Shown: positions 9,867 through 19,326 of the stretch, piece after piece | Position numbering within the stretch: the stretch's first letter is position 1 | How the letters are laid out: each line of letters opens with the position of its first letter | Origin: Ruegeria atlantica | Lineage (GTDB): Bacteria; Pseudomonadota; Alphaproteobacteria; Rhodobacterales; Rhodobacteraceae | Direction: 5' to 3' | Assembly: GCF_013032505.1 (NCBI RefSeq) | Contig: NZ_WQCG01000002.1 | Span: forward strand, 372,001 to 436,000 | DNA length: 64,000 nucleotides | The notes under the pieces: generated by a model | Seen by the model: only the letters and a program-made list of their open reading frames with translations | Databases searched by the model: none | What the model was told of the DNA's origin: nothing | Program-made: the position numbers and the translations under genes

Positions 9867-10145
9867 TCGGATCCTTTCAATATGTTGGTCGACGCGCCTT
9901 TTGCATGACTTGCAATACAAACGTGTGACACTGGTATTCGACGCGTTTACAGCGGCGCGGCCCATGAGGGGTAATGAGGTACTGAATACCATTGTGGTCT
10001 GCTAGCCCAATCATAGCAATATGTGTCGATTTGAGACGGGTGGCTTTTCTTGCCGGGCCTAGTGCGGACGTGCGTACCACAGGAGTCATTCGCATAATTC
10101 CGCCCGAGTGACGCAATGGCCAGATTCTTGTTGTGATCGTGATCT

Positions 10146-10155
10146 TTATCTATAA
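10146..10155. promoter_or_regulatory. BioR box 1 upstream of bioB
   Basis: TTATCTATAA fits the published alphaproteobacterial BioR consensus TTATMKATAA at all ten positions. It lies 43 bases before the bioB ATG. BioR is a GntR-family repressor of biotin genes; no bioR gene is visible in this window. Confidence 0.8.
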
Positions 10156-10186
10156 AAGTATTCGCAGCCATGAGAGTTTTCGAAAA

Positions 10187-10196
10187 GTATCTATAA
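10187..10196. promoter_or_regulatory. BioR box 2 abutting the bioB start codon
   Basis: GTATCTATAA matches the BioR consensus at nine of ten positions and ends one base before the bioB ATG at 10198. Its start is 41 bp from that of box 1, about four helical turns. It occupies the place where a ribosome-binding site would be; no Shine-Dalgarno sequence is seen in front of this ATG. Confidence 0.7.
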
Positions 10197-10197
10197 A

Positions 10198-11178
10198 ATG
10201 AAAAACACCTCCCCGCTGTGGTCCCGCGAAGCTGCCCAAGCGTTGTATGACCTTCCGTTGATGGATCTGCTGTTTCGCGCTCAGACAGTGCACCGCGAAA
10301 ACTTTGATCCCAACAAGGTTCAGACATCCAAACTATTGTCGATCAAAACCGGTGGATGCGCCGAGGATTGTGCCTATTGCTCGCAATCGGCGCGGAACGG
10401 ATCAAAGCTGTCGGCCTCCAAATTGATCGAGGTTCAGCGCGTTCTGACCGAAGCGCGCAAGGCGCGCGACGGTGGGGCAACCCGGTTCTGCATGGGCGCT
10501 GCGTGGCGCGAACCCAAAGACCGGGATATGGATGCCCTTGTTGCCATGGTCGAAGGCGTGCGCGAGATGGGGATGGAAACATGTATGACCCTTGGCATGC
10601 TGGACGACAATCAGGTGGTCCGTTTGCGCGACGCCGGGCTTGATTATTACAACCACAACATCGACACGTCCGAACGGTACTATCCCGAAGTCATCACCAC
10701 TCGCACCTTTGCAGACCGGATTGACACGATGAACCGTGTGCAGGAAGCGGGTATCAAGGTCTGTTCCGGCGGTATCCTCGGAATGGGCGAAGAGGTTCAG
10801 GACCGGGTCGATATGCTTGTCACTTTGGCCAATATGAACCCGGCACCGGATTCAGTGCCGATCAACATGCTGATGCCGCAGGAAGACACACCATTGGCAG
10901 ACGCGAAGCCCATCGACCCGATCGACTTTGTGCGGGTAATAGCCGTGGCACGGATAATGATGCCGCAGTCTTATGTTCGTCTGTCCGCAGGGCGCAGCGA
11001 CATGACTGATGAATTGCAGGCCATGTGCTTCTTCGCTGGCGCTAACTCAATGTTTGTAGGTGAAACGCTTTTGACGGCAGAAAACCCCGAAGAAGACACT
11101 GACGCCATTCTATTCAAGAAGCTGGGTCTACAGGCAGAAACGTCAGTTGAAAAATCCTGCCTGGATGCTGCTGAATGA
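10198..11178 (+). CDS. bioB: Biotin synthase
   Basis: 326 residues, normal length. The radical-SAM cluster motif [13 protein letters not shown] is intact and is followed by the family's [28 protein letters not shown] and GGILGMGE segments. It inserts sulfur into dethiobiotin using SAM and [4Fe-4S]/[2Fe-2S] clusters. It is the first gene of bioBFDAGC; its stop overlaps bioF by four bases (ATGA). The start region is unusual: no ribosome site is visible, and a BioR box runs almost into the ATG, so the mRNA may be leaderless or weakly translated, or an alternative downstream start could be used. Control by BioR is inferred from the two boxes. Confidence 0.95.
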   Translation: MKNTSPLWSREAAQALYDLPLMDLLFRAQTVHRENFDPNKVQTSKLLSIKTGGCAEDCAYCSQSARNGSKLSASKLIEVQRVLTEARKARDGGATRFCMGAAWREPKDRDMDALVAMVEGVREMGMETCMTLGMLDDNQVVRLRDAGLDYYNHNIDTSERYYPEVITTRTFADRIDTMNRVQEAGIKVCSGGILGMGEEVQDRVDMLVTLANMNPAPDSVPINMLMPQEDTPLADAKPIDPIDFVRVIAVARIMMPQSYVRLSAGRSDMTDELQAMCFFAGANSMFVGETLLTAENPEEDTDAILFKKLGLQAETSVEKSCLDAAE

Positions 11179-12308
11179 AGGCATTGAGTCGTTTGAGCTC
11201 GATGCTTGAATTGCTGGGCACCCGGCATCGTCGCCGGGTGTTGGCACCTCGGTGCGGTCGGGACTTTGCTTCCAACGATTACCTTGGTTTGGCACAATCA
11301 TCGCTCCTGCGGGATGCAGCCCAAAAGGCATTGGGGCGGGGTGTGCCACTGGGATCCGGGGGCTCTCGTCTGTTGCGGGGCAATCACCCTGAGCATGAGG
11401 CGCTGGAACATGAGGCTGCCGCGTTTTTCAACGCTGAGGCGGCTTTGTTCATGGGCGGGGGTTTTCAGGCAAATCAGGCAATTTTTTCGACCCTCCCAGC
11501 AGCCGAAGACCTGATCCTTTATGACGTTTTGGTTCATGCCAGTGCGCATGAAGGCATGCGGATGGGGCGTGCCCAAACACGTGCGTTTGCCCATAACGAT
11601 GTGGCAGCGGCCCGCCTGACAATTGAGGAATGGTTGGCAGAGGGCGGAACGGGCCAAATCTGGATCGCCGTGGAAAGCATCTATTCAATGGAAGGCGACA
11701 TTGCGCCTCTGAACGCGCTATCGGATCTCGCCCTTAGACATGGCGCCATATTGGTCGTGGACGAGGCCCACGCGACCGGAGTTTTTGGTCCGAACGGTAG
11801 AGGCTTGGCACATGGCCTGGAGGCTGATCTGCTGACTCTGCACACCTGCGGGAAAGGATTGGGGGTTTCGGGCGGGTTGATTTGCGGCCCGCGGGTGATC
11901 ATCGAAACACTGATCAACCGCGCGAGGCCGTTTATCTTCGCGACAGCCCCGTCGCCCTTCAATGCGGCCCTGGTTCGGGCGGTGCTGCAGCATTTGCAAA
12001 CGGATCGTTCGTTGATACTGAACGCCCAGTCCCGAACCCGCCACGCGCATACCATCGCACGTCAGTTCGGAATACCCAAAGAGGCGCTTAACAGTCACAT
12101 TATCCCCATCATTCTGGGTGATGACGCCAAAACCATGGAAACGGCCGAAAAACTACAGGCCAAAGGTTTTGATGTCCGTGGTATCCGGCCGCCGACCGTG
12201 CCACGCGGCACATCGCGGTTGCGTGTTTCGATCACCGGTAACGTTGGCAAGGAGGACATAAACGACTTATTCGAAACACTGGCGCAGCAACAGGCGGAGG
12301 CGGCATGA
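11175..12308 (+). CDS. bioF: 8-amino-7-oxononanoate synthase
   Basis: 377 residues of the alpha-oxoamine synthase family, PLP fold type I. Visible landmarks are [47 protein letters not shown] and the PLP-lysine region [12 protein letters not shown]. It condenses pimeloyl-ACP/CoA with alanine to make 8-amino-7-oxononanoate. The start overlaps the end of bioB by ATGA and its end overlaps bioD in the same way, so the operon is translationally coupled. Confidence 0.93.
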   Translation: MKALSRLSSMLELLGTRHRRRVLAPRCGRDFASNDYLGLAQSSLLRDAAQKALGRGVPLGSGGSRLLRGNHPEHEALEHEAAAFFNAEAALFMGGGFQANQAIFSTLPAAEDLILYDVLVHASAHEGMRMGRAQTRAFAHNDVAAARLTIEEWLAEGGTGQIWIAVESIYSMEGDIAPLNALSDLALRHGAILVVDEAHATGVFGPNGRGLAHGLEADLLTLHTCGKGLGVSGGLICGPRVIIETLINRARPFIFATAPSPFNAALVRAVLQHLQTDRSLILNAQSRTRHAHTIARQFGIPKEALNSHIIPIILGDDAKTMETAEKLQAKGFDVRGIRPPTVPRGTSRLRVSITGNVGKEDINDLFETLAQQQAEAA

Positions 12309-12925
12309 GCGCTGTAATCGTGGCAGGCACTGACACCGGTGTCGGAAAGACAGTTTTTGCGGCGGGGCTGACAGCCGCTCTTGGCGCGACCTATTGGAAG
12401 CCAGTGCAATCGGGGCTTGAGGATGCGACGGATACAGAAACAGTCTTGGCGCTTTCGGGTGCCGAAGTCGTGCCCGAAGCCTATCGACTGAACATGCCGG
12501 CCTCGCCGCATTTGTCGGCCGAAGACATGGGTGTTGAGATTTTGCCTGATCGGCTGACGCTGCCTCAGGTCAAGGGACCTTTGGTCGTGGAAGGGGCAGG
12601 CGGGGTCATGGTGCCGCTGAATCGCTCGACATTCTTTCTTGATGTAATCTCGGAGTGGCAAGCACCCGTGGTTCTTGTAGCGCGCACCGCGTTGGGGACG
12701 ATCAACCACACAAGTCTGTCCCTGATGGCCTTGCGGAACGCGGGATGTAACGTCGTCGGTGTCGCGTTTGTTGGCGATGCTGTGCCGGACGTTGAACAGA
12801 CCATCGCTCAGATGTGTCAGATCACCCATTTGGGTCGCTTGCCACATCTTGAAACCCTCTCACGGGAAACGCTGTCAGATGCCTTCGAAGCAATCGACAC
12901 GGAAACAATTCGGAGGGCCCTGTGA
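12305..12925 (+). CDS. bioD: Dethiobiotin synthetase
   Basis: 206 residues. The P-loop GTDTGVGKTVFAAGL at the N-terminus and the VEGAGGVMVPLNR and NHTSLSLMALRNAG segments identify BioD, which closes the ureido ring of dethiobiotin with ATP and CO2. Overlaps bioF (ATGA) and bioA (GTGA) by four bases each. Confidence 0.93.
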   Translation: MSAVIVAGTDTGVGKTVFAAGLTAALGATYWKPVQSGLEDATDTETVLALSGAEVVPEAYRLNMPASPHLSAEDMGVEILPDRLTLPQVKGPLVVEGAGGVMVPLNRSTFFLDVISEWQAPVVLVARTALGTINHTSLSLMALRNAGCNVVGVAFVGDAVPDVEQTIAQMCQITHLGRLPHLETLSRETLSDAFEAIDTETIRRAL

Positions 12926-14208
12926 CCGGACTGGAATTTGACGCCCGCCATTTGTGGCATCCTTATACAAATGTTTTGAACCCCGGACCGATGCACTTGA
13001 TCACCGAAGCGGAAGGGGTTTGGCTGACACGCGACGATGGCACTCGCATGATTGACGCTATGTCGTCTTGGTGGTGTGCGGTGCACGGTCATCGTCACCC
13101 GGCCATCATTGCTGCGATGCAGGAACAGCTAAACCAATTGCCCCATGTCATGTTCGGCGGCTTGACGCATCAGCGCGCAATTGAACTGGGTCGGAAGCTG
13201 ATCGAGCTGTTGCCGGGTGGGATCGACCGAGTTTTCTACAGCGATAGCGGATCGGTTGCGATTGAAGTCGCCTTGAAAATGGCGGTGCAGTATCAGATGG
13301 CACTGGGTCATACTGGTCGGAAGCAATTCGCGACCATTCGCGGCGGATACCACGGGGACACCTGGAAAGCGATGAGCGTTTGCGATCCTGTGAACGGGAT
13401 GCATGGGTTGTTCAGTGGAGCTCTGTCAATCCAGCATTTCTTGCCACGTCCACCGATCTCGTTGGAACAGGAATGGACGGATGATCCGACCCTGAATGGG
13501 CTGGATGCGTTGCAAGAGTTGCTGGAGACCAAAGCCGAAAACATTGCAGCATTGATCCTTGAGCCGGTGGTGCAGGGTGCGGGTGGTATGTATTTCTATC
13601 ACCCCAAGTGGCTACAACGAGCGCAAGAACTGTGCAAAGCGCATGATATTCTCGTGATTTTTGACGAAATAGCAACCGGGTTTGGCCGCACGGGCGAACT
13701 GTTTGCAATGGATCATGCCGAGGTGGTTCCCGACATCATCTGTTTGGGTAAAGCGTTGACAGGTGGCCATATCACGCTGGCTGCAACCGCCGCGACAGAG
13801 AACGTTGCGCGCAGAATTGGTGAAAGCGAAGCCAGCGTCCTGATGCATGGCCCGACGTATATGGCCAACCCACTGGCCTGTTCAGCTGCAGTGGCGAGTC
13901 TGGAACAGCTATCGGTCAGAGATTGGCGCGCCGAGGTGCGCGCGATTGCCGACCAGATGAAGCAAGAGCTTGCCGCGGCACGTGAATTGCCCGGTGTGGT
14001 TGATGTCCGCGTGCTCGGAGCAATCGGTGTTATCGAAATGGAGCATTGGGTCGATCCGACGGTTGCACATGCTTTAGCACCCGAGACCGGCGTGTGGTTG
14101 CGCCCATTCGCCCACAACATCTATTGTATGCCGCCCTATGTCATCTCTGCCGATGAATTGAGCCGCGTAACATCGGCGATGGTGTCGCTTGTCCGAGGCC
14201 TGTCATGA
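12922..14208 (+). CDS. bioA: Adenosylmethionine-8-amino-7-oxononanoate aminotransferase
   Basis: 428 residues, class III aminotransferase. The N-terminal HLWHPYTNVLNPGPMHLI and SSWWCAVHGH are BioA hallmarks (SAM/KAPA binding), followed by FYSDSGSVAIEVALKMA, IFDEIATGFGRTG and the PLP lysine in LGKALTGGHITLAAT. It uses SAM as amino donor to make 7,8-diaminononanoate. Starts at a GTG with CGGAGGG in front, overlapping bioD, and runs into bioG by ATGA. Confidence 0.94.
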   Translation: MTGLEFDARHLWHPYTNVLNPGPMHLITEAEGVWLTRDDGTRMIDAMSSWWCAVHGHRHPAIIAAMQEQLNQLPHVMFGGLTHQRAIELGRKLIELLPGGIDRVFYSDSGSVAIEVALKMAVQYQMALGHTGRKQFATIRGGYHGDTWKAMSVCDPVNGMHGLFSGALSIQHFLPRPPISLEQEWTDDPTLNGLDALQELLETKAENIAALILEPVVQGAGGMYFYHPKWLQRAQELCKAHDILVIFDEIATGFGRTGELFAMDHAEVVPDIICLGKALTGGHITLAATAATENVARRIGESEASVLMHGPTYMANPLACSAAVASLEQLSVRDWRAEVRAIADQMKQELAAARELPGVVDVRVLGAIGVIEMEHWVDPTVAHALAPETGVWLRPFAHNIYCMPPYVISADELSRVTSAMVSLVRGLS

Positions 14209-14825
14209 AACAACGGTGGTTGTCGTGCTCAGGCACGGAAGAACTGATCCTGATTTTTGGAGGTTGGGCTCTGGGGGCTGCACCGTTCGCCGGGCTCGCG
14301 GCAGACAGCGATGTACTGTTTGTCGACGACTATCACGACCTTGGAAATCCTCTGTCTGACATCGCGCAATATGATCGGGTCAATTTGATAGCCTTTTCTT
14401 TTGGCGTCACCTCCGCGGCTCATTGGTTGGCTCAAACAGGATTTAGTCCTGACCGGCTGATTGCGGTTAGTGGTACACTATTTCCGGCTGACCCCGCGCG
14501 CGGTATTGCGCAAGATATGATCCGCGCCACTGCGGACAACCTGACCGAAGCCAGTTTCGCAAAGTTCTGTCGCCGCGCCGGGTTGAACGGGCCGGTTCCC
14601 GAAATCGATCCTGAGGCCGCGCGGTCAGAGTTGCACGCCGTGATCGATCGCGGTAACGCACCCGAGGTTGCATTTGACCGGATTTGGATACCACAGCGGG
14701 ACCGAATTATCCCAAGTTCTGCGCAAGAGGCGGCGTGGGCGCACCAACAGTCCTCAGCGCGTGGCATAGACGCTCCTCATGTCCCGTTTCGCGACGGTCA
14801 AAGTTGGAGAGAGTGGATCGCATGA
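14205..14825 (+). CDS. bioG: Pimeloyl-ACP methyl ester esterase, BioG type
   Basis: 206 residues, alpha/beta-hydrolase-like DUF452 family. The nucleophile elbow is AFSFGVTSAAHW, and the N-terminal LILIFGGWALGAAPF is the usual BioG start. BioG removes the methyl group from pimeloyl-ACP methyl ester, releasing pimeloyl-ACP for BioF, and takes the place of BioH. Position directly before bioC and four-base overlaps on both sides support the assignment. Confidence 0.85.
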   Translation: MKQRWLSCSGTEELILIFGGWALGAAPFAGLAADSDVLFVDDYHDLGNPLSDIAQYDRVNLIAFSFGVTSAAHWLAQTGFSPDRLIAVSGTLFPADPARGIAQDMIRATADNLTEASFAKFCRRAGLNGPVPEIDPEAARSELHAVIDRGNAPEVAFDRIWIPQRDRIIPSSAQEAAWAHQQSSARGIDAPHVPFRDGQSWREWIA

Positions 14826-15580
14826 ACGCCCACATTGCAGACCGCGTCCAGCGAAGTTTCAGCCGCAGTTTTCGCAGCTATCACGATGCAGCCGGCCAAC
14901 AAGCCCAGATCGCCGATCGCCTTATCCGTGAAATGCAGGTCTGCGGCGCACCGCGTTGCTTCGCGACCGCATTGGAATTTGGATGTGGCACCGGCCACCT
15001 CACGAATCTGATGACAAGTGCATTCGACATTGGGCACCTGACGATCAATGACCTGTCACCCGAGGCAGTCGTCACCGCAATGGCGGCGAACGCAGATTTC
15101 TTGTGCGGCGACGCCAACGTCATCGAATGGCCGCCTCAGCCTAATCTGATCACGTCGGCGTCCATGATCCAGTGGTTGTACGACCCCGCAACCTTTTTGC
15201 AGCGCGCGGCCGAGGCATTGACCCCGGGAGGGTGGTTGGCGGTTTCAGGATTTGGACCGGAACAGTACCGCGAACTGGTCAAGGTAGGGTCAACAGCCAG
15301 CGCGCCGGGCCTGTGCCGATCTGAAGAACTGGCGGCAGCGATTGAAGACCAGTTGGAAATCATCACCTGCGGCGAAACTCTTTCTGTCCTGCACTTTGAG
15401 ACGCCCCGAGACGTCCTCAAGCATCTTCGAAGAACTGGGGTCAACGGGCGTGCACAGAAAGTATGGACAAAAACCAGTCTGGCCGACTTTACTGCGCGTT
15501 ATACCCGGAATTTCAAAACCGAGTCTGGCGTCTCACTTACATATAACCCGACATGGATTGTGGCCCGAAAACGATATTGA
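14822..15580 (+). CDS. bioC: Malonyl-ACP O-methyltransferase
   Basis: 252 residues from the ATG at 14822, which overlaps the bioG stop (ATGA). The frame is open upstream but that part is inside bioG. SAM-binding motif LEFGCGTGHLTNLM, then SASMIQWLYDPATFL and GGWLAVSGFGPEQYREL, all typical of BioC. It caps malonyl-ACP so that the fatty acid machinery can build the pimeloyl chain. Together with BioG this gives the operon a complete route from fatty-acid synthesis to biotin. Only six bases separate it from the convergent gene at 15587. Confidence 0.92.
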   Translation: MNAHIADRVQRSFSRSFRSYHDAAGQQAQIADRLIREMQVCGAPRCFATALEFGCGTGHLTNLMTSAFDIGHLTINDLSPEAVVTAMAANADFLCGDANVIEWPPQPNLITSASMIQWLYDPATFLQRAAEALTPGGWLAVSGFGPEQYRELVKVGSTASAPGLCRSEELAAAIEDQLEIITCGETLSVLHFETPRDVLKHLRRTGVNGRAQKVWTKTSLADFTARYTRNFKTESGVSLTYNPTWIVARKRY

Positions 15581-15586
15581 ATGCAG

Positions 15587-18500
15587 CTACCAGTCAATGC
15601 GCTCATTGGCTTCGGTCTCAATACACGATATCTCAGAGCCTGGGCAGTTCAACACCGCCTCTGCCATGATATCGCCGTCGTTTTCGGCATCGCTTTGCGT
15701 CAGTTCCACGTGCCAGGGCCCGGGCGTTTCGACCTGCATTGTCGCCCCAAGCGTTTCAGGCAGATCAGCGCTGGTGCCCTTTGCGGCCCCATCGGTCGGC
15801 CCGTTTTCCAGCGCAAATGGAAACTCTGAAGTTAATTGCGCGCCATTAAACCCGGTATCCGCCACCAGGATATCCCCTTCGATTACGCCTTCGAAACCCG
15901 GCGGCGGAGATATCTGCAGGTAATCGAGGTCCCAGCCGGAAAGATCCGCAGGTCCGCCATCCGTCATCACTGCATCCTTACCGCTGATCAGCAGCGTATT
16001 TGGCGGCAAACCTTCCAGTGAGACCAATGCCTGATCACTTGCATGGTCCAGTTCGATTCCCAACTCAAATGTTCCGGTTTCGTCGGCTGTCGGTTGTGGG
16101 TCTGCCTGCAAAAGCTCACGCCCAGTTGTGTCCGGCCCGTCCCATTCCAATTTCAACCCAGCATGGCCGTAATTTTCAAAATACCGGACTTCGATGTCAT
16201 AGGTGCCCGCGTCCAGATCGATTTCTCCGGACCGCGTTCGAAACCCATGCAGACCACCATTGTTCACGATCTTTTCACCGTTTACAAAGACCGCGACACC
16301 ATCGTCCGCACCAGCAAAAAAAGAGTAGGTACCGCCTTCTTCTATGGTGATTTTACCTTCGAGCTTTGTTCCAAACGTATCCCTTGAACCGCCTTCCCAA
16401 AACGAGCTCCGACTATTTTCATAGTTGATTTCAGGCACAAATTCCTGGTGGGAGGGTTCCGCGGACCAGTCAATATCGTCCAACTTCGACAACCTGTTGT
16501 CCATGTCGAAATAGCTGGCATGAAATCCGCCCACCATCTTCGCTTCAGGCGGCGTCAGGTCAGCCGCAGCAACTTCGAACGTCAGGCTTTGCACGCCGTC
16601 GTTACTGTTGTTCTCTCCGGTTGACGTAGAATGACGCAGGGCCGCTTCAACCGTTCCTTGAAATTCTGACGGCGTAGTAACGGTGAACATCCCACCTTGC
16701 CAGCCATCCAGCGCTGCCATCCCGTCCACGTTAGCCGTGAACGTAGCGCCACCGGCCTCGACAATTGTTCCAGCTGGCAATCCTGTCAGTTCGAATGCGG
16801 TTTTACCGGTGACGGCAAGTGGTCCCATATCCACATCGATCGCCAGCGGCATGCCGGATACGGTCTGTGCTTCGGATAGGTCCGGCGCTGTGACCACTTC
16901 GCGCCCGTCCAGACCGGGGCCTTCCCATTCAAGCTTCAATCCCGCCCGCCCGTAATTTTCGAAGTAACGGATTTCGATCGAATGCGTCCCCGGTTCCAAC
17001 TCAATTTCACCGGTTCGTGTCCGAAATCCGTGAAGGCCGTCGTTATCAACGATCGGTTTTCCGTTGATCACCAACATCGCGCCATCATCGGCACCCAGAA
17101 AGAAGGTGAATACTCCGCCTTCCTCGACCTCGATATTGCCATTGATCTGCACACCGAAAGTGTCTTTTGAGCCTTCATCCCAGAATGAGTCTCGACCGTT
17201 GGCGTAGTTGATTTCAGAAGTAACTTCCTCATGCGTCGGATCGGCTATCCAGTTGATATCATCCAGCTTTGAAAGGCGCTGATCAACATCGAAGTATTTG
17301 GCATGAAAACCTGACGAAAACGTCATCTCGGCAGTATCGGTCACGTTTACCGTAAAGTTTTCGGTCTGACGCAACCCGCCTTCGTCAATCACCGATACAT
17401 CAACGCTGACGGATGTCGCCTCTTCATAGTCCAACGCAACGCCGGGCTTTAGGCGCAATTGATTGTCGACGACTTCGAACCGGTCATCTGAGATTTCGAA
17501 CCGATGAGTGTCGTGCTGATCCGGGTCATCGAAACTGAGTTGACCCACAACAGCACCATCGACATTTTCAGCCACCGTCTGCTCGGCGCTGGTCAACGTG
17601 ATGTTATCGACTAACGCACCATAGGTATCGTTCTGACCCTCAGGTTCACGCAGTTCCAGCGTGTCCTGACCTGTTCCAACGACCTGCAGCTGGAATGTCT
17701 CCCAATCAGCGGATTGCGGATCCAGCTCAGCGATCAGATTACCGTTCCATAAGACCTCGACAGTATCGGTTCCGCCTGCGAGACGCTCACGCAGGTCGAT
17801 CCCCAGGTCATAAAGCTGACCGTCTTCTGTCTTGATGACCTGAGAAATGCTGTCGATACCTCGACCATGATCCATCTCAAGCAACTGATCGCCATCGGAC
17901 GCTTTTATGCCGCCGAGATGATCCCAGATTTCCAGTCCATGCGCGTCCTGCCAGGACCCGCTTTCATCCGCACCGAAGCCTTTCCACTTGCCTTTGTTCA
18001 GGTCAAACTCTTCGAAGCTACCATTCTGGATTAGGTTTTCGGCACTGTTGTCCAACGCTAGACCATTCGGACCCTCGTTCATATCCTGAACGTCCACATT
18101 GAAGCGCTCTGTCAGAGAGATCCCGCCAGCGTCCGTGACCTTAACGTTAACTTCGATGAGTTCCGTTTCTTCATGGTCCAGCGAAATTCCGGGTTTCAGT
18201 TGCAACTTGCCATCCAAGATTTCAAATCGGTCGTCTGAGACTGCAAAGCTATGCGTGTCCGAGGCATCCGGATCCACGACGGAAATGTTCCCGATCACCG
18301 CACCTTCAGCGTTCTCGGCAACAGTGAAGTTGTCCAACGCCAGACCCGTCGGACCCTCGTTCATGTCCTGAACGTCGATGTTGAAGCGCTCTGTCAGAGA
18401 GACCCCGCTAGCGTCCGTGACAGTGACGTCGACCTCGATGAGTTCCGCTTCTTCATGGTCCAGCAAAATGTCAGGTTTCAGCTGCAACTTGCCATCCACG

Positions 18501-19147
18501 ATTTCAAATCGGTCATCTGAGACATCAAAGCTGTGCGCGTCGGAGGTATTCGGATCCCCAACGGAGATGTTCCCGATCACCGCACCCTCAGCGTTCTCAG
18601 CGATAGAAGAATTGTCCAAAGTGATCGCTTTCGGCGCGCTGTTTTCTGGCCGTGTGTCTGGTGATGCTATCTCGGTTGCATCCATATCGGATAATTCGAG
18701 CAAATCTGGACGAGAAGCGGGCCCTGTGGCGTTTGTTTTGTCCACGCTTTCGATCGTTTGGGAAGTTGAGATCGCAGTTCTGAATGTTTCCGCCGCAGCG
18801 GTATTTTCGAAACTTCCCTTTTCGTCTGCCTCGCCAATCCGGGCCGTCCTGCCATTCGCCTTATTCGTTGAAGTATGCAGAGTGGTGACGGTGTCAGCGC
18901 CTGTCTCACTGCTGGATTGTTGCTGATGAACTGTTTGAGGGCTCAGCTGGTCGGGCGCCCCCTCACTCAGAGCTTTTCTGTCCAACGTACCAGAGAATTG
19001 TTGGCCTGTGTGCAATGTACTACGCGTGGGATCTTCACTTGGTCCGGTTGCATTGCGGGAAAGATGAGAGGCGATTTCCTGCTTTTCGTCCATAGCGGCC
19101 CGCGCGGACTTTGCGTGAAAATCCAGGTTGTTTTCCAGTTTACCCAT
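15587..19147 (-). CDS. Large cadherin/PA14-repeat secreted or surface protein
   Basis: 1186 residues. No Sec or Tat signal. Residues about 1-165 are polar and low-complexity. Two near-identical cadherin-like repeats follow (about 170-360; IAENAEGAVIGNISV, SDDRFEI), then a carbohydrate-binding-like jelly-roll (about 369-519; NLIQNGSFEEF, LEIWDHLGG, LLEMDHG), a third cadherin-like repeat (about 522-605), a PA14 domain (about 612-756; FTFFLGADDGAMLVING), an Ig-like stretch, a second PA14 domain (about 870-1012) and an acidic C-terminus. PA14 domains often bind glycans, so an adhesin role is inferred. I see no RTX nonapeptides. Start ATG at 19147 follows GGGGA. It is divergent from an ABC/HlyD export set that probably secretes it. 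Confidence 0.75.
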   Translation of the reverse strand: MGKLENNLDFHAKSARAAMDEKQEIASHLSRNATGPSEDPTRSTLHTGQQFSGTLDRKALSEGAPDQLSPQTVHQQQSSSETGADTVTTLHTSTNKANGRTARIGEADEKGSFENTAAAETFRTAISTSQTIESVDKTNATGPASRPDLLELSDMDATEIASPDTRPENSAPKAITLDNSSIAENAEGAVIGNISVGDPNTSDAHSFDVSDDRFEIVDGKLQLKPDILLDHEEAELIEVDVTVTDASGVSLTERFNIDVQDMNEGPTGLALDNFTVAENAEGAVIGNISVVDPDASDTHSFAVSDDRFEILDGKLQLKPGISLDHEETELIEVNVKVTDAGGISLTERFNVDVQDMNEGPNGLALDNSAENLIQNGSFEEFDLNKGKWKGFGADESGSWQDAHGLEIWDHLGGIKASDGDQLLEMDHGRGIDSISQVIKTEDGQLYDLGIDLRERLAGGTDTVEVLWNGNLIAELDPQSADWETFQLQVVGTGQDTLELREPEGQNDTYGALVDNITLTSAEQTVAENVDGAVVGQLSFDDPDQHDTHRFEISDDRFEVVDNQLRLKPGVALDYEEATSVSVDVSVIDEGGLRQTENFTVNVTDTAEMTFSSGFHAKYFDVDQRLSKLDDINWIADPTHEEVTSEINYANGRDSFWDEGSKDTFGVQINGNIEVEEGGVFTFFLGADDGAMLVINGKPIVDNDGLHGFRTRTGEIELEPGTHSIEIRYFENYGRAGLKLEWEGPGLDGREVVTAPDLSEAQTVSGMPLAIDVDMGPLAVTGKTAFELTGLPAGTIVEAGGATFTANVDGMAALDGWQGGMFTVTTPSEFQGTVEAALRHSTSTGENNSNDGVQSLTFEVAAADLTPPEAKMVGGFHASYFDMDNRLSKLDDIDWSAEPSHQEFVPEINYENSRSSFWEGGSRDTFGTKLEGKITIEEGGTYSFFAGADDGVAVFVNGEKIVNNGGLHGFRTRSGEIDLDAGTYDIEVRYFENYGHAGLKLEWDGPDTTGRELLQADPQPTADETGTFELGIELDHASDQALVSLEGLPPNTLLISGKDAVMTDGGPADLSGWDLDYLQISPPPGFEGVIEGDILVADTGFNGAQLTSEFPFALENGPTDGAAKGTSADLPETLGATMQVETPGPWHVELTQSDAENDGDIMAEAVLNCPGSEISCIETEANERIDW
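18051..18614. repeat. Tandem 282-bp repeat (two copies) encoding cadherin-like units
   Basis: The stretch TGTCCAACGC...GACCCTCGTTCAT recurs with an exact 282-bp period (18051 and 18333; the next boundary is at 18615), equal to 94 residues. The two copies are similar at DNA level, including third codon positions, which suggests recent duplication or gene conversion inside the adhesin gene. Confidence 0.75.
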
Positions 19148-19326
19148 GACACACATCCCCAAACAGCAGCTGATTCACAATATTTGGTAGCATGCGTTCG
19201 CCTAATGGGGGCAATTAAGCGATTAAATTTAAAGGAAGTTTTTAGAAATCACTGGCCATCGGGTTTACGAGTTTTAAAGGTCAACCGGCCACTCCTGCAA
19301 AAAAGACCAAGGGGGTGAGAACCATC

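Noticed and set aside
9099..9908. 269-codon open frame on the plus strand
   Set aside because: It lies wholly antisense to the nucleotidase gene and its translation shows no domain; it is a by-product of GC-rich codon usage.
9880..9960. Possible Pho box upstream of the cyclic-nucleotide phosphodiesterase gene
   Set aside because: TGTCAC and TGTATT occur 11 bases apart on the minus strand, but the match to the CTGTCAT direct-repeat consensus is too poor to list.
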